Positions 1-13,004 of a stretch of 64,000 nucleotides of DNA are shown here, piece after piece. Position numbers and translations under genes: made by a program. How positions within the stretch are numbered: position 1 is the stretch's first letter; every line of letters starts with the position of its first letter. The notes under the pieces are model-generated. The model had not been told where the DNA came from. It searched no databases and saw nothing but the letters and a program-made list of their open reading frames with translations. The stretch comes from Absidia repens (Eukaryota > Mucoromycota > Mucoromycetes > Mucorales > Cunninghamellaceae): positions 682,001-746,000 of the forward strand of contig MCGE01000005.1 of assembly GCA_002105175.1 (NCBI GenBank), read 5' to 3'.

Positions 1-3000
1 GAAAGGATGAAGCGATACGATTATTATTACAACCTGGTGAATTTGTGGTGGAAGGTGACACTCTTGCTATGGTGCGGAATTATCTTTTGCAAGGCGATAA
101 ATCCAGTGCAACACAATATGCCATTCAAGAAAAAATGTGGGCCCATGGTTTGATTATTGGCAAGTCAATTGACCAGATAACCTGGAGAACTGTTGTCGAC
201 CAATTTTTAGAACAAGCTTTATCTACTACTGTGGAAAATGAACATATTGGATTTTATCAAAATGCTTTGGGTGACCGCGCATCCCTTCGTGTACTGTATT
301 CTCTATTTGCCGGTGCGGGCGCTGATGCAGGTATGAATATTTGGTTTATTTTGATAAAATAGACAAAATAGACAGTTACTTAATACAAACACTCACCCTT
401 GTTTTTGCTGCTAGTTTCTCATTTTATTCCCAAGTACTCCTCCAAATCTGTCGAAAATCAATTATCAGAATGGCGGGAAACCGTGGCTCTCATCTTGGCG
501 AACCGTACCGATGATTCGAATGAACTCATCAAAAGATTAGGTGATCTTTTGAAGGAAAACGGATGGGTGGATGCCGCTGAAATATGGTAATAGATAAAGA
601 AGAACCAAACGCATTAATGATGATGCGACAATATTAATGTACTGGTTGTATTATTTTAGTTTTGCTGTTTCGTCAAACCTGTCCCACCATGTTGATAATG
701 ATCTATTGTCCGTCGAGTTACTTGGCTCTCAAGATGGTGAAGTTTCCGCGCCATTGGACTCCCTATACCTTACTGAATTGTATGAATTTGCGCTATCTTT
801 GGACCAACAACAGAATGCAGCAATACTTCCATTCTTACAGGGCTACAAGCTTGTCCATGCTTGGTGGTTGGCAGATGCTGGTTACATTCAAGAAGCCTCG
901 TGCTATCTTCGGGCTATCATCAATGGTCTTTTATCTCATGAAAAGCCTACTCCATATATGCACCAAGGCTTCCTGGAAAATTTGAGGGAATTTAGTGCAC
1001 TTTGTCGCGGATCAATTGAAGCTTCTGTTGGGTAAGTCTTGTTTTTTTTTTTTAGAAAAAAGAAAATAGCGAGAGGGGCACGGAATAAAGGATGGTTCCC
1101 TAATTGAATTTATTTTCTATTTACTTTTACTTTTAGACATGATCTGGATTTGGCTTTACAGCAATTGGAAACAAAACTAAACAATGCTATTGAACCGTAT
1201 CAAGATCAAGTGGGCGTTGACACCACGGTGCCTTTGTCTTATCCGGAAGCAACAGAACAACCACAGACTACTGAACTGAAGTCAACAACATTGCACGATC
1301 AAAAGGAACACGAATTGGGTGACAGCTTACACAAAGGTCAAGACGAATCCGCTTTTGATGCCTATGAAGCAGTAGGTATTGATGGTACTCAAACTCAATA
1401 TACCGGCAACAACAATGACTACACCACTCAATACCAATACGACCAAAACAGCGATCTCTACAAACAACAAGAACAACAACAAGTGGATTACAATTATAAC
1501 TATGATGCCTATTCAAACCAACAAGGAAACGAATGGACTTCTGATGGTAATCTTGCAAATGGAAATGGAGCCGAAACAACGGAAATATCTCACCATGACC
1601 CATCTACTGAGCCTTCTCAAGATTATTCTCTCCACTCCAATGAGGCTCACCCTGTGTCAAACTCCCTGCCTACTGCTGAAACTACAACGCAACAAGAAAA
1701 TCAGCCTGCAACACTACCTCAGGTTGAAGACTACTCGGCGACTTCATACGGTGCTCATGAAACTAGTGAATACACGACAAAGTATGATGCACACGAATAC
1801 ACTGCAACTTACGCTGCCCAGGATGCCACCGCCACCTATACAGCTCAAGATTACACAGCTACCTATGAAACTCATGACTATACAACTACCTACGAAGCTC
1901 AAGGTACTGCACAAGAATTGACTGAAGGTTCCGCGCACGATGCCGGTGGGGTTGCTACTCATGCTTCTGCACATGATTTGGTTCAGGATGATGTTGCTCC
2001 AGTCAAACCTACAACTGCTACTCAGGACGCTACTCAAACTGCCTACAACGGTGAAGGCTATACTCATGATTACACTTCTAGCTATGGGGCTCCGCCTTCA
2101 ACTTCATCTGGAATTGCAGTGGCTCAAGATTATGCGATTTCTCACGATCTTCAACAAACGACTGTATCCGATGCAACCCACACCCAAGAACATGTCTCAT
2201 CATACGAACCTGAAGCCTCTAGAGGATTTTATGGTAGTGAATCTGCAGAAGTATCCTCCAACAATCAAGAATATACACCTTCAGCATATGGACCTGACGC
2301 AATCTCGCACAATGATGATGAGACGCCAAAGCCAAGTCTCTTGGACGATGATGATGATGATACTCTAGGGTTAGGAAATTCTTCGACAAAGAAAGCCCAA
2401 TTGGATGACAAAAATGACGATGACAAACAAGGACAGGCTACGGAAGACACAGCATCGAAGGAGAACAAGGCAACTGATGATGAAGAGGATGATGATGATA
2501 AGCAAGGTAAAGCCAAAAAGTTGAGAAATTCTTGCAAAAGAATCGTTGACCTTATGACTGTTATATTTTTTAGATCGAAAAGGCTGGGGATTATTCTCGA
2601 TGTTCTCCCGAGCATCACCTGCACCAATGGAAAAGGACGAAAAAAAGGCTGTCAAAGCAAACCTCGGTGAAACCAGCTCCTTCTATTTCGATGAAAAAGA
2701 AGGTCGATGGGTGAACAAAAATGTAAGTGCATCGTATCTTTTATTGGCCACTATTTGAACTTGCTGACTTCTGTTTTTTTTTAAGGTATCTGACACACCT
2801 GCAGCACCCGCAAAATTGCCTCCCCCTCCCAAATCATCTGGTCCGAAATCATCAACTCCACAACCACCCACTCCGACCATTCCTGCCGCATCAGCATCCG
2901 ACAATGTATCCGTTGCTTCACCTACACCTCCACCATCAAAAATGACAGCAGCTCCACCCTTGCCAACTGATGGACCGCGAGCACCTTTGACCGATATAAT

Positions 3001-3109
3001 GAACACGGGTCCACCAAACCCTACTACCCGACGGGGACCCGCAAGCGGAAAGAAGAAGCCGATGCGATCACGCTACATTGATGTCTTCAATTCACCTACT
3101 CCACCTTAG
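1..3109 (+). CDS. SEC16: SEC16, COPII coat assembly protein (3' part; 5' end outside window)
   Basis: Sec16 is the scaffold of ER exit sites that binds Sec13/Sec31/Sec23 and organises COPII budding. The reading frame is open from base 3. I join exons 1-330, 415-586, 660-1031, 1137-2506, 2574-2722 and 2786-3109 (TAG); all junctions are GT-AG and the phases agree, giving about 904 residues of C-terminal sequence. The first three exons match the helical central conserved domain (LRVLYSLFAGAGAD). A long Q/T/Y/H-rich disordered stretch follows (about 1200-2300), then acidic runs. After these comes the C-terminal conserved box (GWGLFSMF, SSFYFDEKEGRWVNK) that in known Sec16 proteins precedes a proline-rich tail, as here (LPPPPKSSGPK). 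The gene stands alone on its strand. The identification rests on both conserved blocks and their order; the exact intron edges are my inference. Confidence 0.88.
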
Positions 3110-3640
3110 TTTAGTCACCCCATTTCTTCATATCAATTTTTAGTTTAGACGGTCTCCCCATTTTTTATTTCTATTATTATAGGTGGAATCTTAGTTTAGT
3201 CTTTGTTTACATTTAGTTGAAAATCATGAATAAAAAAGTATATCTTTTGTTTACAATACACAAAATGGATGGTGACGGAATTTTTTTTTTTTTTTTTGTT
3301 GTTGTTGTTGTCAAAATGGAGGTTTTATTTTACAGCAGATGGTAAAAAGATCAAGAAATGATGGATGAACGGCATATAAAACGTACATATAATATGGAAA
3401 AAATACAGGGACTATGTAGAGGGGAATAAAAAGTAAAAAAACAAAACATATATGGTAGAGGGACATGGCAAAAAAGGTATATAAAATAGAAAGGGCATGC
3501 GGGATGTAATTAAAGTCTAGTAATATAAAAGTAGAGATATAAAAAAGCGATGTCAAAAGAGGGTATAAACAAAATAAGGTGATATGGGTAGAGAAATCAG
3601 CGGAGGATCAAGTGTAAGGCAGTAAAAAACAGAAGAAGGA
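3110..3640. other. Intergenic, 3' flanks of convergent genes
   Basis: This AT-rich spacer holds the SEC16 3' UTR, with an AATAAA at about 3229 and a poly-T/(GTT)n tract at about 3280-3310. It also holds the 3' side of the small minus-strand ORF. The open frames here are low-complexity and I see no credible gene. Confidence 0.5.
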
Positions 3641-3889
3641 TCAGAGCATATTATGAAGTCGGGCTTCATCGTCCTGGGAATCGTCGTATTCAAGACTGGG
3701 AAACGAAACATAGTCCGTTTTAAACGACCATGTCTGTTTGCAGTCGTGCCAGTCAATGCTATCACTGTTAGGTAAAGTTTCTGTTGAGATGATGGAAGAC
3801 GGACGGTTGGTTTTAGAACGATGATTTGCTTGATGTTTATTGCTGGGTCGCCTGTCGATTTTCCAGTCTGATAAAAATTGTAAAAGCAT
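3641..3889 (-). CDS. Hypothetical small protein, 82 aa
   Basis: I do not recognise this gene. The ORF runs from the first true ATG (3889) to TGA (3641). It encodes a hydrophilic protein with a basic N-terminal half (WKIDRRPSNKHQ) and an acidic, Trp-containing C-terminal half (DWHDCKQTW, EYDDSQDDEAR). That composition is unlike the translated noise around it, which is rich in F/Y/I/L. A TATATAAAG lies about 110 bp upstream on the minus strand (about 3995), a plausible core promoter. The frame stays open further upstream to a TTG at 3919. It could also be the last exon of a spliced gene, since a TCAG acceptor-like site precedes the WKID codons. No domain is visible. Confidence 0.4.
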   Translation of the reverse strand: MLLQFLSDWKIDRRPSNKHQANHRSKTNRPSSIISTETLPNSDSIDWHDCKQTWSFKTDYVSFPSLEYDDSQDDEARLHNML

Positions 3890-4415
3890 ATTGGAAGTGT
3901 GGAAGGAGATTTGAATCAAAATTGAAAATGGGTTAAAAGTAGAATGTTAAAGAATGAAAGGGGAAAAAAGAGTTAAGAAAAGAGGAATAACTTTATATAA
4001 TGCTTCAAAAGTCGACGCCAAAAATAGAGGATGATATGAATTAATAGAAGCACCATTTTTTTTTTTAGCGGCGATGGGATTGTTTTATAAAAAGAACTCG
4101 TGGCAAAAGTGGTTTAATGAAGTGAGAAAAGTGTTTGATATCGGCTTACTTTTTATGGTATTTCTTGGAATTGTATGTTTCTATTTGATCGAGTGAAAAG
4201 CTCATGGCACTAAAAATAAACAGTACGCTCTTTTTCTTATTTTTGGGAAATCTTTACCAATCCTCACGAAAATCCATTCTTCAATTTTATTTACACTCCG
4301 CAATTTACTGGTCGTGGGGGGGGGCGTTGACTGTTTACGTAGTGTAAAAAAGAAAAAAAAAAAGGAATGGCGGGGAGTTTCTCCTGTTTCTTTCTTAATT
4401 TTTTTTTTACACATA

Positions 4416-6609
4416 ATGGAACAGTCTGATTCAACTTCTCAAATAAACGACGAGCAGATGGAGTACGAAATGTCAACCAATCAATCAACAACAGAAGTCA
4501 GCGATAATGATCAGATGGAACAAGACCAGCAACAGCCAGGACAAGAGAAAGAACAACATCAACCAGAAAAAGTGGAATCGACACCAACACCAGGACAATC
4601 GACTTTAGATGAAGATTCAACGGAAGATAAACACGACAGGGAAGCTATCAGCAGCAAAACGGAATCTACCGCGAAGGATGATTTGATGGAAGCAACTGCA
4701 ACACATCCAGCACAAGCCCCATCAGCACCTACTACAGTACCGCCGGCAGCAATACCTGCCACCAACGAAGACAAAGACGACGCGACTGCCACTCCTACCG
4801 CTGGTACAACATCTGCGCGTTCCAACCTAGATGAAGAGGCACGTATTTATCTTACTGAACAAACGCAAAAGGTCGATCTTCCCGCTTATACAGCAGCTTG
4901 GTTCGACAGCAACGCTATCCACCAAGTCGAACGTGTCTCTTTACCTGAATTCTTTACTGGAGGAAATCGATCAAAAACCCCTGCGATATATCAAGATTAC
5001 CGTGACTTTATGATAAACACGTACCGACTCAATCCAAAAGAATATCTTGCTGTCACTGCCTGCCGGCGGAACTTGGCTGGTGATGCTTGTGGTATCATGC
5101 GTGTCCATGCTTTTTTGGAACAGTGGGGTCTCATCAATCATCAGGTAGCCAAAAATTAAAACATACTATAAACACAGGACTTGTACTTATTACTAGTTTG
5201 TTTTTTTATGGTAGTGTAATCCTTCTACTGTGCCTTCCATGGTTGGACCTCCTTTTACTGGTCATTTCAGGGTCACGGCGGACACCCCAAGGGGCCTTCA
5301 ACCATTCAAACCCAACTTCAAATCATCAATGAATAATAACATCAAAAGCAACAATGACGACAAACCAAATACGGACCCATCGAAGGGAACAGCAGACATG
5401 GAATCTTCAAAAACAGCATTAGATGGCGACTGGAAACAAAGACTTTTCGATGGCGACGGATACACGGACGAAAACACAACAACACAACAACAGTTATTCT
5501 GTATCACCTGTGGCGCCGAATGCAGCAAAGAACGCTACCATAGTTTGAAGACTCGAAATATGGACCTTTGCCCGGTGTGTTATCAACAAGGTCGATTCCC
5601 AACATCAATGTACAACAGCGATTTTATCAGATACAATACCTCTCCTCATACTGACAAACGTGGCGATACGTGGAGGGATCAAGAAACACTGCTTCTATTA
5701 GAGGGAATTGAACTTTATGATGATGATTGGAACGCCATTGCTGAACACGTCGGGACACGTACTCGCGAAGAATGTTTGTCTCACTTTTTGCAGCTACCGA
5801 TTGAAGAACCTTATCGATCAGATCAACCTTCCTCCAATGCTATTGAACACAAGCGCACTCCCTTCTCACATGCTGACAACCCTGTTATGTCCATCATTGC
5901 GTTTTTGGCTTCGGCGGTGGATCCTCAGGTGGCTGCTGACGCTGCAGCTGCTGCAGTGCAAATACAGAACTCCCTTGAACAAAAGCGCTCATCACCAGAA
6001 ACTGATACCGATAACAAGGAAAAAGGTGTGGACATGGATATTGATATGGACGAAAAAACGACAGCAACTAGAAAACGAGACGATATGACTGCGGATGACG
6101 TGAACGAAGACGACAACAATGATGCCTTGCAAAAACGGCCAACAAAGAAACAACGGACAGCTATTGAAAAGGCAGCATCTGTCGCTCTGGGGTCTGCAGC
6201 TGCGAAGGCACAATCGCTAGCTGGTATAGAAGAACGGGAAATTCAAAGATTGGTACATGTGGTTGTGGAAAATGAAATCAAGAAGCTAGAACTCAAGATG
6301 AACCACTTTGATGATTTGGAAGCGGTTCTGGATAGTGAGCTGGAAGGAATTACTCAACAACGGCGAGCGATATTCATGCAGAGACTTGCCTGCAAAAAGA
6401 CGACGGCTTTATTGGATCAACTTGTGGATGAAAAAAATGGAATTCCCGAATTGATAGACAGTGGATTCTCGGCACAACAGTTACAAAACTTATTGGATTC
6501 AAATTTATTCAAAGAACATTATCGCCTTGTTTCCCCACACTTGTCGGACGACGCTTTGATGCCTACCTCGGATGAACAAAAGCAACAACAATCAATCCTT
6601 TCACTTTGA
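4416..6609 (+). CDS. SWI3/RSC8: SWI/SNF- or RSC-type chromatin remodelling subunit (SWI3/RSC8/SMARCC)
   Basis: Core scaffold subunit of an ATP-dependent nucleosome remodeller in the nucleus. I join 4416-5144 and 5215-6609 (707 aa). A disordered acidic, Q/T-rich N-terminus leads into a SWIRM domain at about residues 150-245 ([27 protein letters not shown]). The post-SWIRM box [19 protein letters not shown] is typical of the family. Next come a ZZ-type zinc finger (CITCGAEC...CPVC, about 337-370), a SANT domain ([20 protein letters not shown], about 394-440), an Ala-rich stretch with a basic patch (KRPTKKQR), and a C-terminal helical dimerisation segment (about 580-640). The order SWIRM-ZZ-SANT separates it from Ada2, where SWIRM is last. 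I chose ATG 4416 because the upstream frame is translated poly-purine. I cannot tell SWI3 from RSC8 orthology. Confidence 0.92.
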
Positions 6610-6835
6610 TTATAGTTAGATATTTAGTTTACAATATAGTTTATTCCCTTCTAGTCTCCTTTATTTATATAGCAAATTATACACACACCACACACTCTCA
6701 CTCCTTTTTTTTTTTTATTCAATAAAACTTCCCAACTATTATATATTCCATTTTATGATTTTTTTCTAAAAATGCACGTTTTGGTGCTCCTCTGGAGCTT
6801 TGGGAAATCTTCGATTTACTCATCCGAGGTTGGTT

Positions 6836-6866
<31 letters not shown>

Positions 6867-6868
6867 GT
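6610..6868. other. 3' flank of SWI3/RSC8 gene
   Basis: It contains a probable 3' UTR with AATAAA at about 6720, short (CA)n, and a T-run at about 6838-6866. I see no gene. Confidence 0.5.
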
Positions 6869-7440
6869 GAAGTATGGGTTCTAATGGGATGGGATTAGAC
6901 GTCTGCTATTTTGTCTAATAGGATGTATGGAAAGAAAAAGGAACGGTAGATCATACTTCATTCACACTCCGCCCACGTGGTTTTCGCTTTAATGAAGTGT
7001 TTGCGATATTGGATTAAATTTAGAACCTAAATAAGAGGAACTTTGAAAAATGCAATACAAACATCATGGAGAAAGTCTTTCTTTTCGGATCCATGGTTTG
7101 GGGCCGCCATTAAGTTAGCTTCACCTTAGAGGGTAGTGTCATGGAACAGTCATTAGTTTAGTTTAGTATTAGTTTGTCATAGTTCGCGTACATATCTTAA
7201 TAAAATATGCATTGCCTCTTTTTATCTTTGGTATCTTTACTATTTGTTTACATAATTTGTTTTTGTTGAATGTATATACATTTGCATTGAAAAAAGAAAA
7301 AAAAAAGGTATATGTGTGATAGTGTGCTAGAGAAAAAGAAATGGGTTCGATATTAAGGTGACTTCTTCCCCCACCTAATTTATACTGTATATATTTGTGC
7401 TCAGAAAATAACAGACATGACTTGGGAGAAGCAAAAGGCG
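6869..7440 (+). repeat. Dispersed repeat, long subtype, copy 1 (3'-core family)
   Basis: It begins with a block (GGGATGGGATTAGA at about 6887) also found at about 40670 and 62310. It continues through a diverged copy of the shared core (about 7060-7080), then the TTAGTTTAG...TAGTTTGTCATAG stretch ending in AATAAAATATG (about 7198). The 200 bp beyond (TGTTTACAT..., GACTTCTTCC...) are also shared with the copy at 61790-62240. No coding capacity is visible, so it is probably a non-autonomous element or an LTR-like remnant. Confidence 0.55.
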
Positions 7441-7721
7441 CTATAGAGTAGCTCGTTAGCGCTTCCTCTGCATTTCGTCTCAAGTTTATCCTGTTGTCGA
7501 TCCATTTCGATCCATGTACTATACGGGTATACCCAATCGACAAAACATGATAAACGTACGGGAAACAAATTAAAACAAAAAAACAAATATTTTATTGATA
7601 TGTAAATAGAAGTTTGACAATTGAACTAGATAAACTGGCCCAATAATAATATTACAACACAAACACGTCTAAATGCCTCGTCTTTATCTATGATATGTAG
7701 TGTTTGGGGTGGGGCCGTTAT

Positions 7722-8123
7722 CTAGCTGTAGAATAGATATAACTCCACATAGGCTAGTAAATCAACGAGGGTAAGCTATCTTGTTATAGGTGAGAAAGTA
7801 TTCTACATTGAAATGGTTAACTAAACTAACCGAGTTGCTCCATGCTGTCTGCAAAGGCATCAAGAAAGAGAGCAACCATGCTTCCATGCTTCCGATGTTC
7901 AAGAGCGGTGGTATCTGTCATGAGAAGAGAACTACCATCTTTATGATGTTGCATAATGTAGGATTTAAAAATATATATATAAAAATAAAAATAAAATCGA
8001 AACGAAAGTGGGGTGTCCATTATATCGCAACCCAATTCCTCACAGAAGGCCAAAAAAAAAAAAATTAAATCCCGCCCACGTGAAATCTTTTATTTACTCC
8101 CAATTTTATTTTATCGCTCCTTT

Positions 8124-8167
<44 letters not shown>

Positions 8168-8410
8168 GTTTTCTCCTTTCTTTAATTATTTACAATTGCG
8201 GCTCCTATGGGGCTATGGTGGACTTAGATTAGTGTCAGGTCTAGTTTAGAAGCGTTTTCTTATAAGGGATTATAAGATGCATGGGGAAACCCTTTCATTT
8301 TGGATTCAGGATTTGGGTCCTCCCATTACTTGGCTTTTTCAAGTCATCATCAGCTTAGTTTAGTTATAGTTTGCCCATAGTTTGTATATATATCTGAATA
8401 AAAATGCGTC
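7722..8410 (+). repeat. Dispersed repeat, CCCACGTGA subtype, copy 1 (3'-core family)
   Basis: It matches the reverse strand of 19495-20015 in three ordered blocks. The first is GCTGTAGAATAGATAT...GAGGGTAAGCTATC, near 7724-7772. The second is CCGCCCACGTGAA, near 8072. The third is CTATGGGG...TAGTTTAGAAG followed by the core ATGGGGAAACCCTTTCATTT at 8281. It ends with TTAGCTTAGT-like and AATAAA-like motifs at about 8395. The two copies differ by indels and a (CTTT)n expansion. Confidence 0.6.
8121..8167 (+). repeat. (CTTT)n microsatellite
   Basis: About eleven tandem CTTT units lie inside the dispersed repeat. The other copy has a shorter, irregular tract at the same place. Confidence 0.9.
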
Positions 8411-9148
8411 CTTTTACATACTTCAACGAAAAATGTCCCATTTGTGTATTTCATAGTGTGTGAGCAATAGATCCGGGTTTACTATCTCGCCCTTAGATTA
8501 GTGTTAGCATTCGCTATGCTTCAATAAAAGACACATCCCTTTAGTCTTTTTCATGCGTTTTACTATGGAATATAGCATATTTCTTTATACATTTATTTTT
8601 CCCTCGTGTTAACCTTTCCCAATTCCTAAAGTCTCATTCATGCTACTTCCATTAGATCCCTTGTTACAATGAACATCACTCTCTTAGATAATATCTACCA
8701 TATTCCTTCAAATAAAATATGTCTTTCTATTATCCATCCTCGATAAATCACCATCATACAATAGGCAATGCCTTTATTGACTATTTTGTGAGTATACCAT
8801 AAACCACCTGCCTTCCAGCTCATCCCCCCCACTAAGACTAATTTTACCCCGGAGCTTCAGCGACTGGTTTGTGCTTCTGGACCGCTTGATATGGATGAAT
8901 CTACACCCACTCTAACATTCATATTAATCGATTTAGGCTGTGCCGACAGCTTTGTCTTTTTCTATAAAAATATTATTATGTTCTACTAGATTGGGTACAC
9001 TGTATATATCGATTTCATTCGTTTATTGCACCTGGTTATAATAGAAACAAACTTGAAAAAATCCAACAAAAGCTAGTTGGGCGCCAACGCCAAGGGTTGC
9101 CTAACGAAGTGCGAAATGGAGAGGGCGTAAATATCCTTTTTCTTTCTT

Positions 9149-9187
<39 letters not shown>

Positions 9188-9813
9188 GTGGCTGTCGTTT
9201 ATCATTGATCAAAAGACACTTTAAAAAAGATACACTTCCTTCATATACAAAGAAATCTTGCTAGCGTCCCTGATCGATAAATAAGTATTGAGAGCTTCTC
9301 TACAATGTAATGAGGTTTTCTCCGGTGTAGTTACTGTATGGTATTTCTTTTTAGACACATATGATTTCTGAGTCCCGATTTTTATGAAATGAAAATCATA
9401 TAATATCAAAATAATGACGTTTATCAATCGATTGCAAAACAAGACTAGTAGTTAAAAACAGCGATATGGTTCAATGGAATGTGGTGAAGAATTTTTTTTT
9501 ATTCAAATTGAGTTGTAATACGATAGTAAGCTAATAAAAAAGAAAGAGGGGGGTGATACAGTAAGTGCTGGAAGATACATGTGATAGCAAGTAGCAAAAA
9601 ATAATTGGAGTGCGAGTGTGAGCTATTGTAAAGAAAAAAAAGTATGAGAATATACACGCACGTATGGATATATATAAAAGTACATTGTTGGGGGATAATA
9701 AATAATAATACTATACTATGGATGGGGATGATACAAAAACAAATACTATAACTATGGAGATGAATATATAATAACAAAGACATAATCAAGGGTATAAATG
9801 GATGTAAACTAAA
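8411..9813. other. Intergenic, no confident gene
   Basis: AT-rich spacer. A 36-base T-run lies at 9151-9186. The plus-strand stretch 8825-8997 reads as an open, protein-like frame (NFTPELQRLVCASGPLDMDE) but has no start codon or clear splice partners, so it may be a decayed coding fragment. The rest is low-complexity. Confidence 0.45.
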
Positions 9814-12793
9814 CTAGCGCCATTGTCGTGTGCTATCGCCATTTTCTAAAGGTTGTTTGCTTCCTTCGTTGTTGATCGATATGCTGGAAAATCCAGAAGA
9901 CAATTTACTACAAAGAAACAACAACAAAAAAGGTTAAAACCTCACATTTGTATTATAATTTCTTTTTTGTACCTTACTTTATTATTTCACCAGATTCGGC
10001 TTTTCGCATGTAGCAGTAATCACGACAGTTGTCCCGGTAATTCATCAAACCTTTGGCATGGTCATCATAGAACTAAATTGGTTTGAAGAAAACATTTAGT
10101 TAGTGGAATCATATAAATGTTACCTGACACTTTTTTTTTTTTTTTTTTGCTGTATACCTTTGATCCTTCCGTGAGATTGATTTTAATTTCCTTGTACATA
10201 GCGTAAGCCTGGTTCAAATTTTGTAGGGCCTTTTCCCGTCTTGATGACATTGATCCATCTGGTTGGGTAGACAAGTATTGCCGGTGAGTCTCCGCCATTT
10301 CCCGCAACAACTGGCCCTGTTTTTCATCTTCTTCATCCACTTTCATCAAATAGGAGTCATACTTGCGCAGGTTATCCACAAAGAGGTCTTCAAACTGAGC
10401 AGGGTCGATTTTGATCACGGGCGATTTGGCGGTTAGTTCAGCAGCTTTTTTGAGCAAGGCGGGTGAGATATCGTCAGCATTTGAAGTTCGTTTGGCCTGG
10501 TCCTTGATCATTTTCCGCATTTTTCGATGTTCTTGCATGTCCATCACCAAGTCCTTCAGTCGTTTCACCAAATCTTGTCTTCGCCTACCACCTCTTTCGT
10601 CTCCATCTTCATCACCACGGCTACTTGGTACAGATAGTTCTAGTTCGGCATCACTGAGCATTAGAACATCAATAATTTTCGCCCACTTGTCTAGTTTCTT
10701 GCGCACAATATCATCAGCCTTTTGAGCAGAGAGAAGCGTCATTCGATGTTTTTGACCTTGAGCAACCAAGTGTTCTGTAAGTTCCTGTGATGAAGGGCGA
10801 TTCCAACCTAAATTTGAATAATGTAGTGTTTGTTTAGACTTGATTCCTATGCACAATCCCATACTAATTTTACCACATACCTTCACCAAACTTTTGACGT
10901 AGTTCTTCATCCAATTCGTGTTCATCGTCCAGAGCGTTGAATGCATCTTCCAAAATATCAGAGTTTTTGGAGCATGATTGTTGTACCCTTTGCCAAGCAT
11001 TGTAAAGTGTTTTGGATCCACCTTCATTCCTTATATCAGCAGCTTGTTGTAAGAGCTTTTCAGGTAACCCATCGTTTTCGTTTTCAGTTGTCGCAAAGAG
11101 TGTGGCGGATAAATTCAGTGACTGTAAAGTGCTATTAGAATATCAACAAATAAATCAGTCCTACTCATATCGTTTATATATATGACTATATGTTTGTAGT
11201 ATTACCTATCAAAGACCTCTGTAAGTTCATCTAGTCGACCAATAATATCTTCCTTGATGATGCGCTCTTTACGATCCACATAAACACTTGCGGCTTGGTG
11301 CACAGCAAAAGGCACCAGCTTTTGAAACAAAGGTAAGCCAATGACAGGGTGAGGTAAAGAGTCCGAGCGTTGTTCATTGCTGAGCATAAGTGAGACAGGG
11401 TCAGCCACATCAGGGGGTGCCACAGGTTGTACCATTTCGAATTGCTGGATAGGTGGTAGCGCCGAAGCTGAAGGAATTTTTTCCAAGTAAATCACATCAT
11501 TATCTTTCTCGGCACGGGCAAGATTTGTTTGTATAATTTGTTGTAATGATTTCAGATCGTTGACCACTGAGTTGCTGACCCCAATATAACTGTTTGAAAA
11601 GAAGGTCCGAAGCATATCAAACGCGCGCTTGACATAGTCATTGGCCAGTTGTAATCGAGCGATTTCTTCACCATACTTGTTTTTTGAGATACATTCACAA
11701 GATTTCCGAAAATGAGCCGCCGCATTGAAGTGAAGCGCCTTGATTTGCATGTGTGTCAGCCAATGCCGAGGAAAGACGTTCTGTATAGACGAATTGGAGG
11801 CCAGTTCATAAGCAGCATCATAAAAATTGGCGATTTTGATAGCTAGACGGGCAATCGTTCCGTCCCGAAGTTGATCCATTGCTGCTTTTTGCCATACACA
11901 TTCTTGAGCTTGAGCCAGCATCAGATTGATCAGTGTTTTCAATGCATAACCAGACATGTCCACCGATGGTGCTATCCGCATTTCAGGAATGACGACATCT
12001 TGAAGGTGCTTGAAGCAGCCAGCAGAACTCTATATAACCCCCCCCACATACACACACAGCAAAATGTAAGTATTAAAATAAGTTTAAAAAATAAAAAGCA
12101 CAAGTCTATAAACTTACCTTGAAGTGATTACAAGCACGTTTTACACCTTCAGCTGATAATCGATTTTCAGAGTTTCCCAATTGACTATACATGGAACCAA
12201 CAGAATACAATACACAGGCTTTTTCATAAATCATGTTTCGATGGGACACTAAAGTAATATACCATATATCAATAAAATAGCTCTTTTTTTTTTTTTCATC
12301 GCTTCACTATTACCTGCTTGGCTTGTCTCTGTGGAGAATGTCAAATACCATGGAAATTCAATACCAATCTATCGGTGAAAATAAACAAAGTTTAGTAAAA
12401 TTATATAATATATATCTACTATATAGACTTTACATCAATGGGAAATTTGGAGCCAATAAAGACTAGTTGGGCATAATATCTAGCAATAGAAAGAAATTAA
12501 GCATGAGTTTGCAGGTTCGTAATAATTTCTGGGGTTGTTCAGTACTTGATAAGTCTGTTCAAGGCCTTTTCATTAGATTCCACGTAAATACAGTCATTTC
12601 GAAGTTCATCCAAAAGACGAAAGTCATCAGTATACAAATCAGGATGTTCCGCATAGCCATTTGAAATATATTCACGAAGATATGGTGTCCAAGTAAGCTT
12701 TTCGGTTCGCTTGACTTCACAAGCTAACATATTTGCAGAGTTTGAGGTGGAGGCTGTTGAGGGTGAAGTAGGGGGAGACCCAGCATAGGACAT
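9814..12793 (-). CDS. RIM20: BRO1-domain pH-signalling/ESCRT protein, PalA/RIM20 type
   Basis: BRO1-domain proteins bind ESCRT-III (Snf7). PalA/Rim20 recruits the PacC/Rim101 processing machinery to endosomes in alkaline-pH signalling. Exons on the minus strand: 12793-12546, 12479-12434, 12368-12314, 12248-12118, 12029-11206, 11131-10881, 10807-10158, 10072-9978 and 9907-9814, all GT-AG with consistent phase (797 aa). The N-terminal BRO1 domain shows [20 protein letters not shown], the form I expect for PalA, then [20 protein letters not shown]. The C-terminal V domain follows ([31 protein letters not shown]), ending in a coiled segment ([13 protein letters not shown]). The length is near PalA (about 800-850 aa). 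Bro1/Vps31 is the alternative. The gene is divergent from the RING-protein gene, 211 bp apart. The last two exons are the least certain. Confidence 0.85.
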
Positions 12794-13004
12794 GATGACA
12801 ACTTTATCACAAACAAACTGAGGAGGATGAGTGAAGATTGAGATGATGTTTCAAGTAAAGAAGGAAAAGAGCAATGAATGCTGAATTTTTTCTTTCTTTT
12901 TTTTTTTGTGACGATATATCAATTTTGTGATTGGCTGGGAAAACCAACTCCGCAAGTTCCTCCTTTTTTTGACCTGCGTTTTTATTCATTTTCTATCTAA
13001 TAAT
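12794..13004. promoter_or_regulatory. Divergent promoter between PalA/RIM20 and RING-protein genes
   Basis: 211 bp separate the two start codons. An inverted CCAAT box (ATTGG at 12930-12934) and long T-tracts are visible. It probably serves both genes. Confidence 0.5.

Noticed and set aside
4314..4415. N-terminal extension of the SWI3/RSC8 ORF
   Set aside because: It is translated G-run and A-run promoter DNA (KKKKKKE). ATG 4416 starts a normal disordered acidic N-terminus.
12927..13004. Upstream start adding 26 residues to the RING protein
   Set aside because: It overlaps an inverted CCAAT box, and translation there is hydrophobic low-complexity; ATG 13005 fits better.
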